Below, one piece after another: positions 54,286-64,000 of a DNA stretch of 64,000 nucleotides. The notes beneath the pieces are model-generated. The model was not told the DNA's origin. It ran no database searches and saw only the letters and a list, made by a program, of their open reading frames with translations. Both the position numbers and the translations under genes were made by a program. The stretch comes from Ancistrus triradiatus (lineage: Eukaryota; Chordata; Actinopteri; Siluriformes; Loricariidae), in contig JAJAGP010000545.1 in NCBI GenBank assembly GCA_025084515.1, positions 305,853-369,852 on the forward strand. Direction: 5' to 3'. Positions within the stretch are counted from its first letter, which is position 1; each line of letters begins with the position of its first letter.

Positions 54286-55607
54286 ATATTTTGTATCTGT
54301 AAATATTAGCAGCGGTTAGCATACATAATTTGTAATTACATACGAATAGAGGCTTAAAGAATTATTTGGGGGTCAGGGACAGATTCATCCTATTTACTTT
54401 TTATGAGGAAATTTAATTCGGACTTTGAACAAATCAGAGTTCGAACGGCCTTCCAGAACCAATTAAGTCCTAATTCCGAGGTTCCACTGTAAATGGAAAA
54501 AGGATTCAGTTACATACTGTTGTTAAGAATATCTAGAGTTGCCGATAAGAGTAAATTTGTTTCAATCAAATATTGAGTAGTTCTCATTTTTTGAGTGTGA
54601 AATGAAGTGCCACATGAGTACACCCTGGTAGACTTTGCAGGAATATTTCATCTCCATGCAAATGTGTAAAAAATATTACTGCCAGTCTCGCACAGGAAGA
54701 AAATCAACAATAGTGACTGGATTTCGGCTTCTCAGTTCCACCAGCTCACTGCCAATCAGACCAAATGTTACATTCTCTCTCCTCCGTATTTGGAGACTTG
54801 AATAACTGTTTGCTTGTTTTAATGGATTTGGCTCATGGAAAGCCTCCAGGATTATATAACACTGGCACCCGGAGTGAGAGAGAAGCAGAGATGGTGGTCA
54901 GTGGATAAAGCAGTGGTACCATGTGGGGGAGCTGCAGGACCGATTTAGAGTGAGCCTTGCGTCTGACTGAACACATCAGAACGCTACATTGAGGGACGCA
55001 TTCGTTTTCTTCCATTTTCCCTCCAGTTCCCTCCATCTCTAGGAAAGTCGGACAGCGCTGGTTCACTGCGCAGTAAAGAGGAATGGGACGGCGCTTGGCT
55101 TTGTGAGGCCTGCAGAAATGTCTCCGTTCTCTCCCTGTCCTGGCCTTGTGATAAGAAGCCTGCCGGGGAGCATGTCAGTTTTACCCCATCTGATAGAGAC
55201 AATATTCATTCTTCTTTGTCGGCTCGTTTTTACCCAGAGCTCTTTCTCTGAAGCAGTGACCTGTAGTACCCGATGATGAAAGCGAGGCCAGGCAAGAGTG
55301 AGAGTGTCACTGGAGAGAAAACTGATGAGCAAATGCAGCTTCACACTACAAAGATCAGAGATTAGTCATGTCAGGACCAGGTCAGGAGTTTCAGCAGTGA
55401 CTGTTCTGCAGCGGCATTGAAAGTTGGTCTTTTTTTAAAGTATGCTCCTCCTATGAGCTCTACCTGACATGAATCCACAACGTTTTAGGCTAACAGGTGG
55501 CTTTTCCTGTTAGAAACCTCTGTTCAAATCTCAGCATCAGCTGATTAACTCAGTTGTATATGGAATTGAAAAGTGTACCACTTTGCCAGGCGAAGATCAG
55601 ACCACAA
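54286..55607. other. Gene-free stretch
   Basis: No supported exon. Open frames of 72-93 codons on the minus strand (54,833-55,344) overlap in three frames and lack family resemblance. Confidence 0.4.
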
Positions 55608-55985
55608 TGTACAGAACTGTGCAAAAGTTTTGGATCTCAATTAGATTTTTCACATTTGGATTCGTCACTCTATAATACTCTCTTCCACTTTTTTCCATTC
55701 TTTCTGAGCTTCAGCATATCTTCCAAAAATTGGTTTCTTGGCTGCTGTTCTTCAAAAAAGACCATTCCTGATCAAGCTTGTTCGGAATGTTGCAGGGTCA
55801 ACTTGGCATCCCGATGAAGCTGCCAGATACTCCTGTTGCTCAAGTGTAAGGGGAGGTCACACTAAATTCTTGCCACTGTAGCCTATAGATGCTTTTCTGA
55901 GAAATGATTATATATGGTTGTTACACTATTGCTAGACCAATGGTATATCGAATTTAATGGTGGCCTAAGACTTTTGCTTACAAAC
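55608..55985 (-). mobile_element. Miniature Tc1 (family D), reverse orientation
   Basis: GAACTGTGCAAAAGTTTTGG and TGGTGGCCTAAGACTTTTGC are the two ends. The interior reads as the reverse complement of 18,547-19,063 (GATTCGTCACTCTATAATAC; CTTGAGCAACAGG; TAGTGTGACCTCCCCTTACA). It is 378 bp and has no coding capacity. Confidence 0.82.
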
Positions 55986-56149
55986 GTTAATGTCGACTCA
56001 AACGTTAGGGTCCTGGGCTATTAAAAAGCAAGAATGAGGGTTAGCATTGCCAGCACGGCCACTGTTGGGTTTTTCAGTGAAGCACTTTATCTGCCAGGTG
56101 ATTTTAAAAGAATTGCAAAAATGCCACTGGATAGGGTGTTAGGGGATGC

Positions 56150-56350
56150 TTGGGTGGTGCAGCCTCTAATCACTAGCTCATCACCCAAGTGACCTGGGAT
56201 TCGGCCAGGTCGGGTGTCGTACAGATGTGATTGACTGTGTCTGAGGGAGGGGAGACTGATCGACTGGCATTCCTTTCAGTACATGCTTACACTTGAGCCC
56301 TGTGTTCTCCATGGATAGGCACTGGAGCCCCAGCAAACCTGACCAGAATA
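56150..56350 (+). repeat. SINE-like repeat (family S3)
   Basis: GCTTGGGTGGTGCAGCCTC may be a head. GGCCAGGTCGGGTGTCG, GTGATTGACTGTGTCTGAGG and CACTGGAGCCCCAGCAAACC follow. It shares ordered blocks with 32,885-33,060. Confidence 0.5.
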
Positions 56351-56563
56351 TTCTTACATGTGTCCCTGTGTATTATGGCAAGCTGGTTAACATTGGGATG
56401 TCCTGAAAACTGAAGGTTCTTCTTGTATACAGTATTGAACTATCATGGTCGTGATGAGGTAGCGTTGGTCCGAGCCCAGGTTTGAGCCTATGTTTGGGTC
56501 TGTGTGGAGCATGACAATGACAAACCTGACAGTGCACTTACAAAGACAGTGTACATACATATA

Positions 56564-58121
56564 CAGTGGGGCAAAAAAGTCTTTATTCAGTCACTGATTG
56601 TGCAAGTTCTCTGACTTAGAAAGATGACAGAGGTCTGTAACTTCAACTATGAGAGACAAAATGAGAAAAAATAATCTAGGAAATCACATTGTAGTATTTT
56701 TAAAGAATTTAATTGTAAATTATGGTGGAAAATAAGTATTTGGTCAATAAATTTGGTTCAACTCAATACTTTGTAACATAACCTTTGTTGGCAATGACAG
56801 AGGTCAAACGTTTCCTGTAAGTCCTTCCACCGGTTGGGCATCACACTGTAGCTGGTCTTTTGGCCCCATTCCTCCAGCAATCGCCTCTAGAGCAAGTGAT
56901 TTTTGGGGCAACACGGACTTTCAGCTCCCTCCACAAATTTTCTATGGGGTTGAGGTCTGGAGACTGGCTAGGCCACTCCAGGACCTAGAAATTTTTTTTA
57001 TGGAGCCACTCCTTCGTTGCCCGAGCGGTGTGTTTGGGATGATTGTCATGCTGGAAGACCCAGCCACATTCCATCTTCAATGCTCTCACTGATGGAAGGA
57101 CGTTTTGGCTTAAAATCTCACGATACATGGCCCCGTTCATTCTTCCCTTAACACGGATCAGTCGTCCTGTCCCCTTTGCAGAAAAACAGCGCCAAATCAT
57201 GATGTTTCCTCCCCCATGCTTCACAGTAGGTATGGTGTTGTTGGGATGCAACTTAGCATTCATCCTCCAGTTGAGTTTTTACCAAAAAGTTCTATTTTGG
57301 TTTCATCTGACCACATGATATTCTCCCAATCCTCTTCTGGATCATCCGTATGCTCTCTGGCAAACTTCAGATGGGTCTGGACATGTTCTGGCCTAAGCAG
57401 GCGGGCACGCCTGGCACTGCAGGATCCGAGTCCCTCTCGGCGTAGTATGTTACTGATGGTAGCCTTGTTCGTGGTCCCAGCTCTCTTGCGGTCATTCATC
57501 AGGTCCCTCCGTGTAGTCTGTGATTTTTTTCCTCAACCGGTCTCATGAACCATTTTTAACCCCCACGGGTGAGATCTTGCGTGGAGCCCCAGATCATGGG
57601 AGATTGTCATGGGTCTTGTATGTCTTACATTGCTCCCACCAGTTTGATTTAGTCACACACCTGCTTGCCTATTGTATATTCACTCTTCGAGTCATGTGCA
57701 GTCACGATCTTCTTCCTTCCTGTGTCCTTCACCGCTCTTTGTCTTGGCATGTTGAGTTTGGAGTCCAGACGGTTGAGGCCGTTGACAGGTGTCTTTTATA
57801 TACAGATAACGAGTCAAACAGGGTGCCATTAATACCGGTCAAAAAGTGGAGGACGAAGAAGCTTTCTTAAAATATTACAGGTCTGTGAGAGCCATGAATC
57901 TTGCTTGGTTTGTGGGTGACCAATTACTTATGTTCCACCTGTGAACTTACAATTACAATTAAATTCCTTAAAAATCCTACAGTGTGATTTCCTGGATTTT
58001 TTCTCATTTTGTCTCTCATAGTTGAAGTGTACCTATTATGAAAATGACAGACCTCTCTCATCTTTCTAAGTAAGGGAACTTGCACAATCAGTGGCTGACT
58101 AAATACTTTTTTGCCCCACTG
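56564..58121 (-). mobile_element. Full-length Tc1/mariner element (family A), 1,558 bp
   Basis: CAGTGGGGCAAAAAAGTCTT after TA (56,562-56,563) and ACTTTTTTGCCCCACTG before TA (58,122-58,123) give exact ends. The terminal regions are about 200 bp long on each side and include GAAAGATGAGAGAGGTCTGT near the left and its partner AGACCTCTCTCATCTTTC near the right, the layout of long-inverted-repeat Tc1 elements. The transposase is on the minus strand. This copy defines family A and the partial copies at 1-412 and 23,877. Confidence 0.97.
56830..57750 (-). pseudogene. Tc1 transposase (family A), broken but catalytic triad kept
   Basis: The start is the complement of 57,748-57,750 (MPRQRAVKDTGRKKIVTAHD). 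The first helix-turn-helix is interrupted by a stop after GKQVCD. The linker is SGAPRKISP. The second half (MNDRKRAGTTNKATISNILR) leads to SDETKIELFG, then a frame change near 57,260. The next frame carries VKHGGGNIMIW, QHDNHPKHTARATKEW and a stop after KKNF. The sequence beyond that stop still encodes SPDLNPIENLW. Thus D, D and E are all encoded but in separate frames or beyond stops. Confidence 0.9.
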
Positions 58122-58289
58122 TAGAATAAAATGTTGCTCATAGCACTCTTTACTAGACAACACCTAATACAGCACAGACACATTGCCAGCCCTGAAAAGG
58201 GCTACCAGTAGGCAATGCATGGGGTGCTGAGTAGCAGCCCAGCCTACTCAGACCACTGATTCGTCTCACAAGTGCGATGACGGTAGCAC

Positions 58290-58314
58290 ACATCATCATC
58301 ATCATCATCATCAT
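58290..58314. repeat. (ATC)n microsatellite
   Basis: Eight uninterrupted CAT/ATC triplets. Confidence 0.95.
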
Positions 58315-58336
58315 ACACATCTATTAGCTTTTATAA

Positions 58337-58344
<8 letters not shown>

Positions 58345-58384
<40 letters not shown>
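58345..58384. repeat. (AC)n microsatellite
   Basis: About 20 uninterrupted AC units. Confidence 0.97.
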
Positions 58385-58386
<2 letters not shown>

Positions 58387-59931
58387 TTATGTCACTAACA
58401 TTAACACCAGGTTACATTAATCATTACATTGTCTTAAAACACTACTTTTTACTATAAACAACCCTTATCAGCGTAGTCATGGAGCCACCCGCTGCCCACC
58501 GGGATCGGGAACGCCCCCAAGAGGAATCATCGGCACTGTAATGTCCAAATACTACAGAATGTTTCTGTTAAAAGCACGATGCAAGACTATTTATCAGTGG
58601 AGTAGTGTCCAGGAAAGTGATTGGCTGTTTTGACTGATGTATGTATTTATGGCATTTCGCTGTTATAGAAAGGGTATTTATCCTATTTAGAGTTTTCAGT
58701 CTTTTATCATCATGGTTTGACAGGTTTTCACAGAAAAATCAACAGACCTTTTTACAGTATGGGTGAATTGGCTGTATGATGGCATGTGTGTGGACTGGAG
58801 CTCTGCTTTAAAGTATTTGATCTGATTATCTTTTTACAGTCTCCAGCTATTATTGTTATTACTCAAGACATGCATTTAATACCAGACATTTTAGTCCACT
58901 AGATCTGAACGAGTCTTTAAGACAGAACGGCTTTTGTATTGTGCCTGAAGCTCTGGGTTTGATGGCTTTTGTTCACCGGACATAGTTCGATGCTCAATTT
59001 GAATGGATATGGCTCGACCAATAGGCTCGACCATTTAGGCGCATATCTGAAGTACAAAACGCAGACCATGCTTCGCTGGCAAACTTACTCCAACTGCGCC
59101 ATTTTGGACGCAACCTTGTTTTCAGTCAATTAAACTCACTGTGAACCGAATCTCATTGGCTTGGCCAGAGAGTTAGCAAATGCAATATGGTTAATGGCAT
59201 CATTTAGCAAAGAGCAGCGGCGTGGGCACTGGATGCAAGAGCGCTTCAGAAGGGTCCACTAAAAGGGGAGAGAAAGAGAAGCATTACAAAGTGTAATTAC
59301 TTTAAGCACCATTAGGGATGCAATAACTTGGAGGGGGGAAACAAAGTCCGACTCTATCGCTGCACTCAACCTGGAAGTTGCAAAAGTAATAGTGCTTTTT
59401 ATCTCCATCTGGTTCCGAGTAAGCAAGCGGGGTTAAAATCGAAGCCTGTTATCCTTAAGCTTCGACTGGTGAAAACGTTGTTGTGCTGTGAATTCTGGAG
59501 AACCTTATCCTGGTAGAGAACATGTAGGGTATGTAGTTTGCATTTTATTGATAAGCTCCACTAACAAGATGTCTGTGCGGGTTCTTGGTTATTCAGATCA
59601 TGGTAGACTTGAGTGTTTGAGTTTGAACAAGGATTCCAACTCAAACACTCTATCTACAAGTCTATCCACTTACAAGGTGACACATTGGGTCCACCTGCCT
59701 TGCATGTACTGTTGACCAATTATTGCCATACACACTTTTTCCACAAATCGAAATCAACCACCAAAAATGATGACCACTTTTTATTTTGGTAGTGGACTAT
59801 TTTTAGAACTGGAGATACTCTGATATAATGGCGACAAGGGATTGTATTGGTGGCAGCTGTACATTTCATGCACTTTTTATTAGACAGATTTACACCACAG
59901 AACTAAAAGTATGTAGACACCCAGTAATTAC

Positions 59932-60630
59932 AGTCATTGACAAAAAATAATGTACCCAGAAAGAAATGTTGGATTGTTGCCTTCATTTGCAGTGGTGTCA
60001 TAAACGAGAAACCTGGACTGCTATGGACTGGAACCATATCGTCTTTAGCAATGAATCCAAGTTCTGTTGCCGATCCGATGATGGTCAGGTTCGAGTCTGG
60101 AGGTCTCGTGTCCTGCCTTTGCTGTGGAGCAACACACTGCTCCAACTGCTGGTGTGATGATCTGGGGAGCCATCACATACGACACTCCTAAAAGTGATAC
60201 AAGGGACACGAGCAATTCAGCGCAGTGCTGGACATCCTATGGCCACGTGTTGTCTTTCAAGGCAGGGCTTCCACCTGGCATTGTTCAGCAGGATAATGCT
60301 CATCCACACGCAGCAAGACTTTCCCAGGAATGTCTCTGCCAGATTGCAACACTTTCTTGGCCTGGCGATTGCCAGATTTATCGCAAATCAAGCATTTATG
60401 GAACCAGCTGGTACGCGAGCTTCGGCAACGTACGTGTGTGCTGGATCTACAGACCCAGCTGCAACATCTGTGGCCAAATGTGCCGCAGGTTCTGGGTGTT
60501 ATCCTCTTCACCTTCCTCGAGCCCTGGGCAGTCCCCCAGGGAGCTGCGGTTTTGTGTGTGTTGATTGGATATAAAAGCAGTGTTGGTTGTACAGAGTCCT
60601 TGAGTTTGAGAAAGGTTCTATATAAGTGTA
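59932..60630 (+). mobile_element. Tc1-like element (family G), 5' truncated
   Basis: It begins around CAGTCATTGACAAAAAATAATG, which resembles a terminal region, and goes almost directly into the catalytic half of a transposase. The N-terminal DNA-binding part is absent. It is preceded at 59,905 by AAAAGTATGTAGACACCC, a family C end, so it may lie in an older remnant. The 3' end is not defined. Confidence 0.7.
60000..60530 (+). pseudogene. Tc1-like transposase (family G), two catalytic residues changed
   Basis: The catalytic half is spread over three frames. HIVFSNESKFCCRSDDGQVR (from about 60,034) has N where the first catalytic D stands in relatives (FSDES). HTAPTAGVMIWGAI then IVQQDNAHPHAARLSQECL keeps the second D. 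LPDLSQIKHLWNQLVRELRQ has K where the E stands (SPIEHLW). At least two frame changes separate these pieces. It cannot be catalytically active in the family's usual way. Confidence 0.85.
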
Positions 60631-60814
60631 AATAATAACACTGGTAATAATGTGGAGTTTGAGCTACAACAAAAAGCCCTGGCTCGCTGTGGGCGTTCCA
60701 ATGCATCTCACGGACGTCTAATGGAGTTTGTGTAATCCAGTCAAGTCAGTGATCATGTTAGCAGTGAGTGGGGCTGAAATAACAGACATCACTCATTAGA
60801 GTTGGGGTAGATTA
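60631..60814. other. Short unassigned segment
   Basis: No gene recognised between the Tc1 remnant and the SINE. Confidence 0.4.
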
Positions 60815-61305
60815 GCGATGGTAAGCGTGGTCACCTCACAGCTCCAGAGATCATCGGATCAGTTCATGGTAGGGCCATGGCTTGTGTGGATTTTGCATTT
60901 TCTCCCTGTGTATGCATGGACTTTCTCAAGGTACTCTAGCTCCCTCCCATGTTTTAAAACCATGTGGCATTTGCTGTTTAAGGAGGTTGGGTCCCTTTTT
61001 GAGTCTTGACCCTGACAAGGTTTAACCTCGTCACATTTAGGGAGTTTTTCCTTGACACTGTTGCCCTAGGCTTGCTCAGTTAGGGCTGTGGGCCTAGATA
61101 TTTGGAAAGCTGCTTTGAGACGATACTCCATTGTAAAAAGTGCTATAGACATAAATTTGACTTGATTTGACTTGTGTTAGCTCTAAAGTGTCACAGTGTG
61201 CGTGTGTGTCTAGGGTTGGGTCCTGCTTTGTGCCCTGTGCTACCAGTTCGGCCCCAAGTTTCAGACCCTGAACTGGTTTAAGTTTGTTTAAAAATGAGTG
61301 AATTA
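60815..61305 (+). repeat. tRNA-derived SINE (family S2), split by R1
   Basis: The head GATGGTAAGCGTGGTCACCT and body TTTTGCATTTTCTCCCTGTG and AAGGTACTCTAGCTCCCTCC run to about 60,975. After the R1 copy the SINE resumes with TGTTAGCTCTAAAGTGTCAC and GGTCCTGCTTTGTGCCCTGT, ending AAAAATGAGTGAATTAAT. Order and orientation agree with the copy at 1,976. Confidence 0.7.
60978..61176 (-). repeat. Dispersed repeat R1, inserted in a SINE
   Basis: TAAGGAGGTTGGGTCCCTTT, GGGAGTTTTTCCTTGACACT, GCCCTAGGCTTGCTCAGTTA, GCTGCTTTGAGACGATACTC and AAAGTGCTATAGACATAAA are R1 reversed. Confidence 0.85.
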
Positions 61306-62240
61306 ATAATTTCTACCTTGTTGCAGTTAGAAACTAAGCTTTTTTCCATGCACTATTTATGTTAAGTCCGTTTAAGTCCATAGCTGCACTATTCTAATCC
61401 CAAAAGTAACGTTAAAGTGTTTGACGAACATAATTATGACAAACCTATTATTTTGCACCAGTTGACAACATCTGGTCAGTCGGTCCTATGGTGGTCCCTT
61501 TCCACTAACCGAGTGGGCAGAGGGTGCCTGAGAGATTGTATAACCACAATAGGTTATGACTGTAAGTAATAAAATGGCTAATGACTCTATACGTGTATAC
61601 ATAATGGAAAATGTGAGGTGTATTGAAAAATGTAATTATATGCCTGAATGTCCCTAGTACACAAGATAATTACCGTGCCATATAATAAATGTGCAGCACA
61701 TTCAAATCATGGCTCATTAATTCACATTCTCTCATAATACAGTTTCAGGTTTACCCCATTTGTCTTTTCTATTCCTGAAGGCACCTGGCTGAGTGAATTC
61801 TGTTTCAGAGCCACAATGAAGTCCTGGGTTTCCCTCAGACAGCATCTGAGACCGTGGGCTGAGTTCATTCTGAAAGAGCTGTGATGTGATGAAATGAGAG
61901 AAAGTGTACTGGGCTCAAAATATAGAAGCACCATTGGTAAATTTGCAGTCTCAAATGGCGCAGCATTTATTACATCCTATACACCATGTGTTTGGCTATG
62001 CAATGTCTGGATCCAAGTAGGGTAGTTGGGTCTGGTCTCAAACTAACATTGTGCAATAAATGGCAACCAGTGAGTGGACTGTGGAAAGGAACAGCCTCCA
62101 CAAGAAAAACTATCCATTTTATATTTCAAAATGTCTATCCAAAGGTTTTCAGTCATCATTAGCATCTGCAGCGTAGCAGCAAACTCGCTCCATAAATCAG
62201 CTATAGATTTAACAAATTGCCCGCAAACATAATGACAGCA
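61306..62240. other. Gene-free stretch
   Basis: No recognised gene or repeat. Confidence 0.45.
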
Positions 62241-62400
62241 AAACATAAGTCAAAGTCACATTTCTTTGTACAGCACTTTCTACAGCAGAGCATTGTCTTA
62301 AAGCAGCTATGGAAATATCTAGGCTCTCCGCCTCAATTGAGCAAGCCTAGGGTGACAGTGGCAAGGAAAAACTCCCTAACTGAGGTGAAGAAGAAACCTA
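62241..62400 (+). repeat. Dispersed repeat R1, 3' truncated
   Basis: AAGTCAAAGTCACATTTCTTT, GCATTGTCTTAAAGCAGCTA, GAGCAAGCCTAGGGTGACAG and GGAAAAACTCCCTAAC occur in order; it ends at GAAGAAACC. Confidence 0.85.
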
Positions 62401-62447
62401 AAAAGAAAGGCTGTAAGGAATGCCAAAAGTACTGGAAAACACCCTCG

Positions 62448-62858
62448 CACAGGGCCAAAAGTATTAGGACACATTTTTTCCTTTGCCACATTTCATGCAC
62501 TCTTGTAGTTCCTTCAGGAAATGCAGATCTAGTTATTGTTATGATTAGTAGTAGTTTAGTAGTTATAGTAGTGGCATGGTGTCAGAGTGGTTTACATTGG
62601 AGTTTGCATGTACCTGCATGGGTTTCCTCTGGGTACTCCTGTTTTCTCCTGGCGTCTCTAAAGTGTTCCAGTGTGGGTATGTTTGTGTGGCCTCCGATGG
62701 ACTGGTGCCCTGTTAAGGATTGGCTCCTGCCAGTACCTGATAGGCCCTGGCCCCTAAAGACCTGAATTGGATGAAGAGGGTATGTAATGGATGAGTAATA
62801 TTTGTTTATTTATTTTCACAAATTTTCATCTCATACTTTTGGCTGTGTGCGAGGGCAT
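62448..62858. mobile_element. Inverted-repeat element carrying a SINE
   Basis: CCCTCGCACAGGGCCAAAAG-TATTAGGACAC at the left and the reverse complement of the right end (CCCTCGCACACAGCCAAAAG-TATGAGATG) are inverted repeats of about 30 bp. An S2-type SINE fills most of the inside. The AAAAGTAT-GGACAC pattern recalls Tc1 ends, but no coding trace remains. Confidence 0.6.
62573..62795 (+). repeat. tRNA-derived SINE (family S2), 5' damaged
   Basis: GGAGTTTGCATGTACCTGCA, GGGTTTCCTCTGGGTACTCC, GGACTGGTGCCCTGTTAAGG and CTGAATTGGATGAAGAGG follow the family order. The A/B-box region is mostly lost. Confidence 0.75.
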
Positions 62859-62912
62859 GTTCCAATACATTTGGCCCCATGCGAGGACATGTCCCAGTAC
62901 TTTTGACTGTAT
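62834..62912. repeat. Short tandem duplication of an element end, about 33-37 bp unit
   Basis: CATACTTTTGGCTGTGTGCG-AGGGCATGTTCCAAT is followed by ACATTTGGCCCCATGCGAGG-ACATGTCCCAGT and then ACTTTTGACTGTAT: two and a half diverged units of the right terminal repeat of the preceding element. Confidence 0.65.
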
Positions 62913-62921
62913 TTATTGATC

Positions 62922-63110
62922 ACATTGGCTAATGTTAATACTCAGGAGAACACTGAACAACAATGGTGTACATGGTAGGGTTTCAAGGAGAAAGCCACTG
63001 CTCTCCAAAAAGAACATTGAGGCGAGACATGGACAATCTAGAAGGCTACTGGAAAACAGCTTGTGGATGGATGAGACTAAAACAGAGCTCCTAAATTATA
63101 TGGGGATACC
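62922..63110 (+). pseudogene. Tc1 transposase (family B) short fragment
   Basis: HIGANVN-like TLANVNT, then RTLNNNGVHG, SRRKPLLSKKNIEAR and LWMDETKTE follow family B from the second helix-turn-helix to the first catalytic D, with a deletion of about 10 codons after NIEAR. There are no terminal repeats nearby. Only a fragment of the element is present. Confidence 0.85.
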
Positions 63111-63847
63111 CAACATTTGTCCAGCCAGCAAACTCATGAATGCATGTGTTACTGAGGCGTTTAAGGATGGAGGTTGAATTTGTTTGACTGTCGACATTTA
63201 ACTCTGATCAAAGAGCAAAATAAATCATTATGGTCTCATTTTAACGTTGCTTTATGTGAATCCCTCTATTGTCCCAGAACCCTAAGCGGGATCATGGGAC
63301 AATAGAGGGGAGACATATGGCAGGAAACAGGAAGGGAAAGAAAACAGGCTGAATGAAATCAATAGCACTTGACAGGAATGGTGTGCATCTTCATTCTCGC
63401 CTGCGTTTGTTTACTCCCCAGAGTAAGAGAAACCAGAAAGATCTAGCCTTGCTTTGACAGTGTGAGAAAACCTGTTCTGCTAAAAACTTTGAAACCCATC
63501 GATCAATAATGCAGCTGGCAGTGTCACAGTCACTCCTATGTTCCAGTTGGCACCCATTTGTCACCTGTCTTCATTGAGCGCCTTTTATGTACAAAATATG
63601 AATCCGAAAATGGAAAAACTCCCATGTCGGATGTAATTGTCAATTGAATTTACATGTATTTAGTAATCTGGTGATGGAAAACTGAGTTTACTTCAATTTT
63701 GAGTCAATATTTCATACCTGTCCAGAAGGCACCACCGGGACTGGCTCCCTGCAGTGCTCTGCTAGCATATTGGACCACTGTGCCACCTAAGTGTACATTA
63801 AGTCACTATGTTTTTACGATGTCATTTATAATTTTAATTATTATACA
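63111..63847. other. Gene-free stretch with a hairpin
   Basis: No recognised gene. It contains the perfect hairpin at 63,262-63,309. Confidence 0.45.
63262..63309. repeat. Perfect 15-bp inverted repeat (hairpin)
   Basis: CCCTCTATTGTCCCA (63,262-63,276) and TGGGACAATAGAGGG (63,295-63,309) pair perfectly around an 18-nt loop. It is not within a recognised element. Confidence 0.9.
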
Positions 63848-63849
63848 TA

Positions 63850-64000
63850 CAGTGGTTTGAAAAAGTGTTTGCCCCCTTCCTGATTTCCTATTTTTTGTAT
63901 GTTTATCACACTTAAGTGTTTCAGAACATCAAACCAATTTAAATATTAGTCAAAGACAACACAAGTAAACACAAAATGCAGTTTTTAAATGAAGGTGTTT
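63850..64000 (-). mobile_element. Tc1 element (family F), 3' terminal region, cut by window edge
   Basis: CAGTGGTTTGAAAAAGTGTT follows TA (63,848-63,849), and the rest is nearly identical to 48,107-48,256. By comparison with that copy the transposase would lie beyond the window on the minus strand. Confidence 0.92.

Larger units (their letters stand above)
58123..59889. other. Gene-free stretch with microsatellites
   Basis: No supported exon. 59,040-59,340 has mixed composition with AATTAC and ATTA cores (GTGTAATTACTTTAAGCACC at 59,292) and could be a conserved non-coding block, which is unverified. Confidence 0.4.

Noticed and set aside
57520..57870. 116-codon plus-strand open frame
   Set aside because: It is antisense to the N-terminal part of the family A Tc1 transposase, whose minus-strand traces are recognisable.
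60257..60706. 149-codon minus-strand open frame
   Set aside because: It is antisense to the family G Tc1 transposase remnant.
62217..62765. 182-codon plus-strand open frame
   Set aside because: It crosses repeat R1, an inverted-repeat end and a SINE. Its protein is a by-product of three unrelated repeats.

Overview
The window looks like intergenic or intronic DNA from a ray-finned fish. I recognise no host protein-coding exon, rRNA gene or functional tRNA gene. What identifies it is its repeats: many Tc1/mariner DNA transposons of several families, two tRNA-derived SINE families, fish-type hAT and Harbinger fragments, and RTE-like and L2/CR1-like LINE pieces. An otophysan such as a catfish or characiform would fit, but that is inference from the repeat types. 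I see no prokaryotic, plasmid or phage signature and no CRISPR array.

Layout. 1-412 is the 3' end of a Tc1 element. 412-6.4 kb is mostly unique AT-rich DNA with two SINEs (about 1.6 and 2.0 kb), a 16-bp-period minisatellite (3.65-4.32 kb) and a 40-bp-period one (4.88-5.04 kb). 6,386-7,630 is a Tc1 element with a broken transposase. 8.8-12.3 kb holds a hAT-like 5' fragment, a Harbinger derivative with a transposase remnant, and a Tc1 fossil. 15.2-19.6 kb is a cluster of Tc1 remnants and miniature elements, one carrying another repeat. 20-33 kb is sparser: candidate regulatory patches, an uncharacterised repeat (21.6 kb), a foldback element (24.2 kb), and a SINE with a perfect 16-bp target duplication inside a hAT-like remnant (28.3-28.9 kb). 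35,101-36,165 is an internally deleted LINE with a perfect 15-bp target duplication and a 270-codon open reading frame. 37.8-43.6 kb has more nested Tc1, SINE and hAT-like elements, including a deleted Tc1 copy that still encodes an intact DNA-binding domain. 46-52 kb has a miniature Tc1, a 1.4-kb Tc1 copy, and a nest at 50.85-52.05 kb (LINE in hAT-like, and a novel repeat, both in Tc1). 55.6-64 kb has a full-length Tc1 (56,564-58,121), another Tc1 family (59.9-60.6 kb), a split SINE, a SINE-bearing inverted-repeat element, a perfect hairpin, and a Tc1 that runs off the right edge.

How the parts work together. There is no operon or pathway. The Tc1 transposases are all damaged: stops, frameshifts, lost domains, or changed catalytic residues. 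The miniature copies would have relied on enzymes encoded elsewhere. The nesting gives a relative order of insertions: the Tc1 and hAT-like hosts are generally older, while SINEs, LINEs and some Tc1 copies arrived later. I found no convincing undescribed multi-gene system. The most unusual items are the open LINE deletion derivative, the DNA-binding-only Tc1 copy, the nested cluster near 51 kb, the unassigned repeat shared by 21.6 and 51.8 kb, and the minisatellite at 3.65-4.32 kb.
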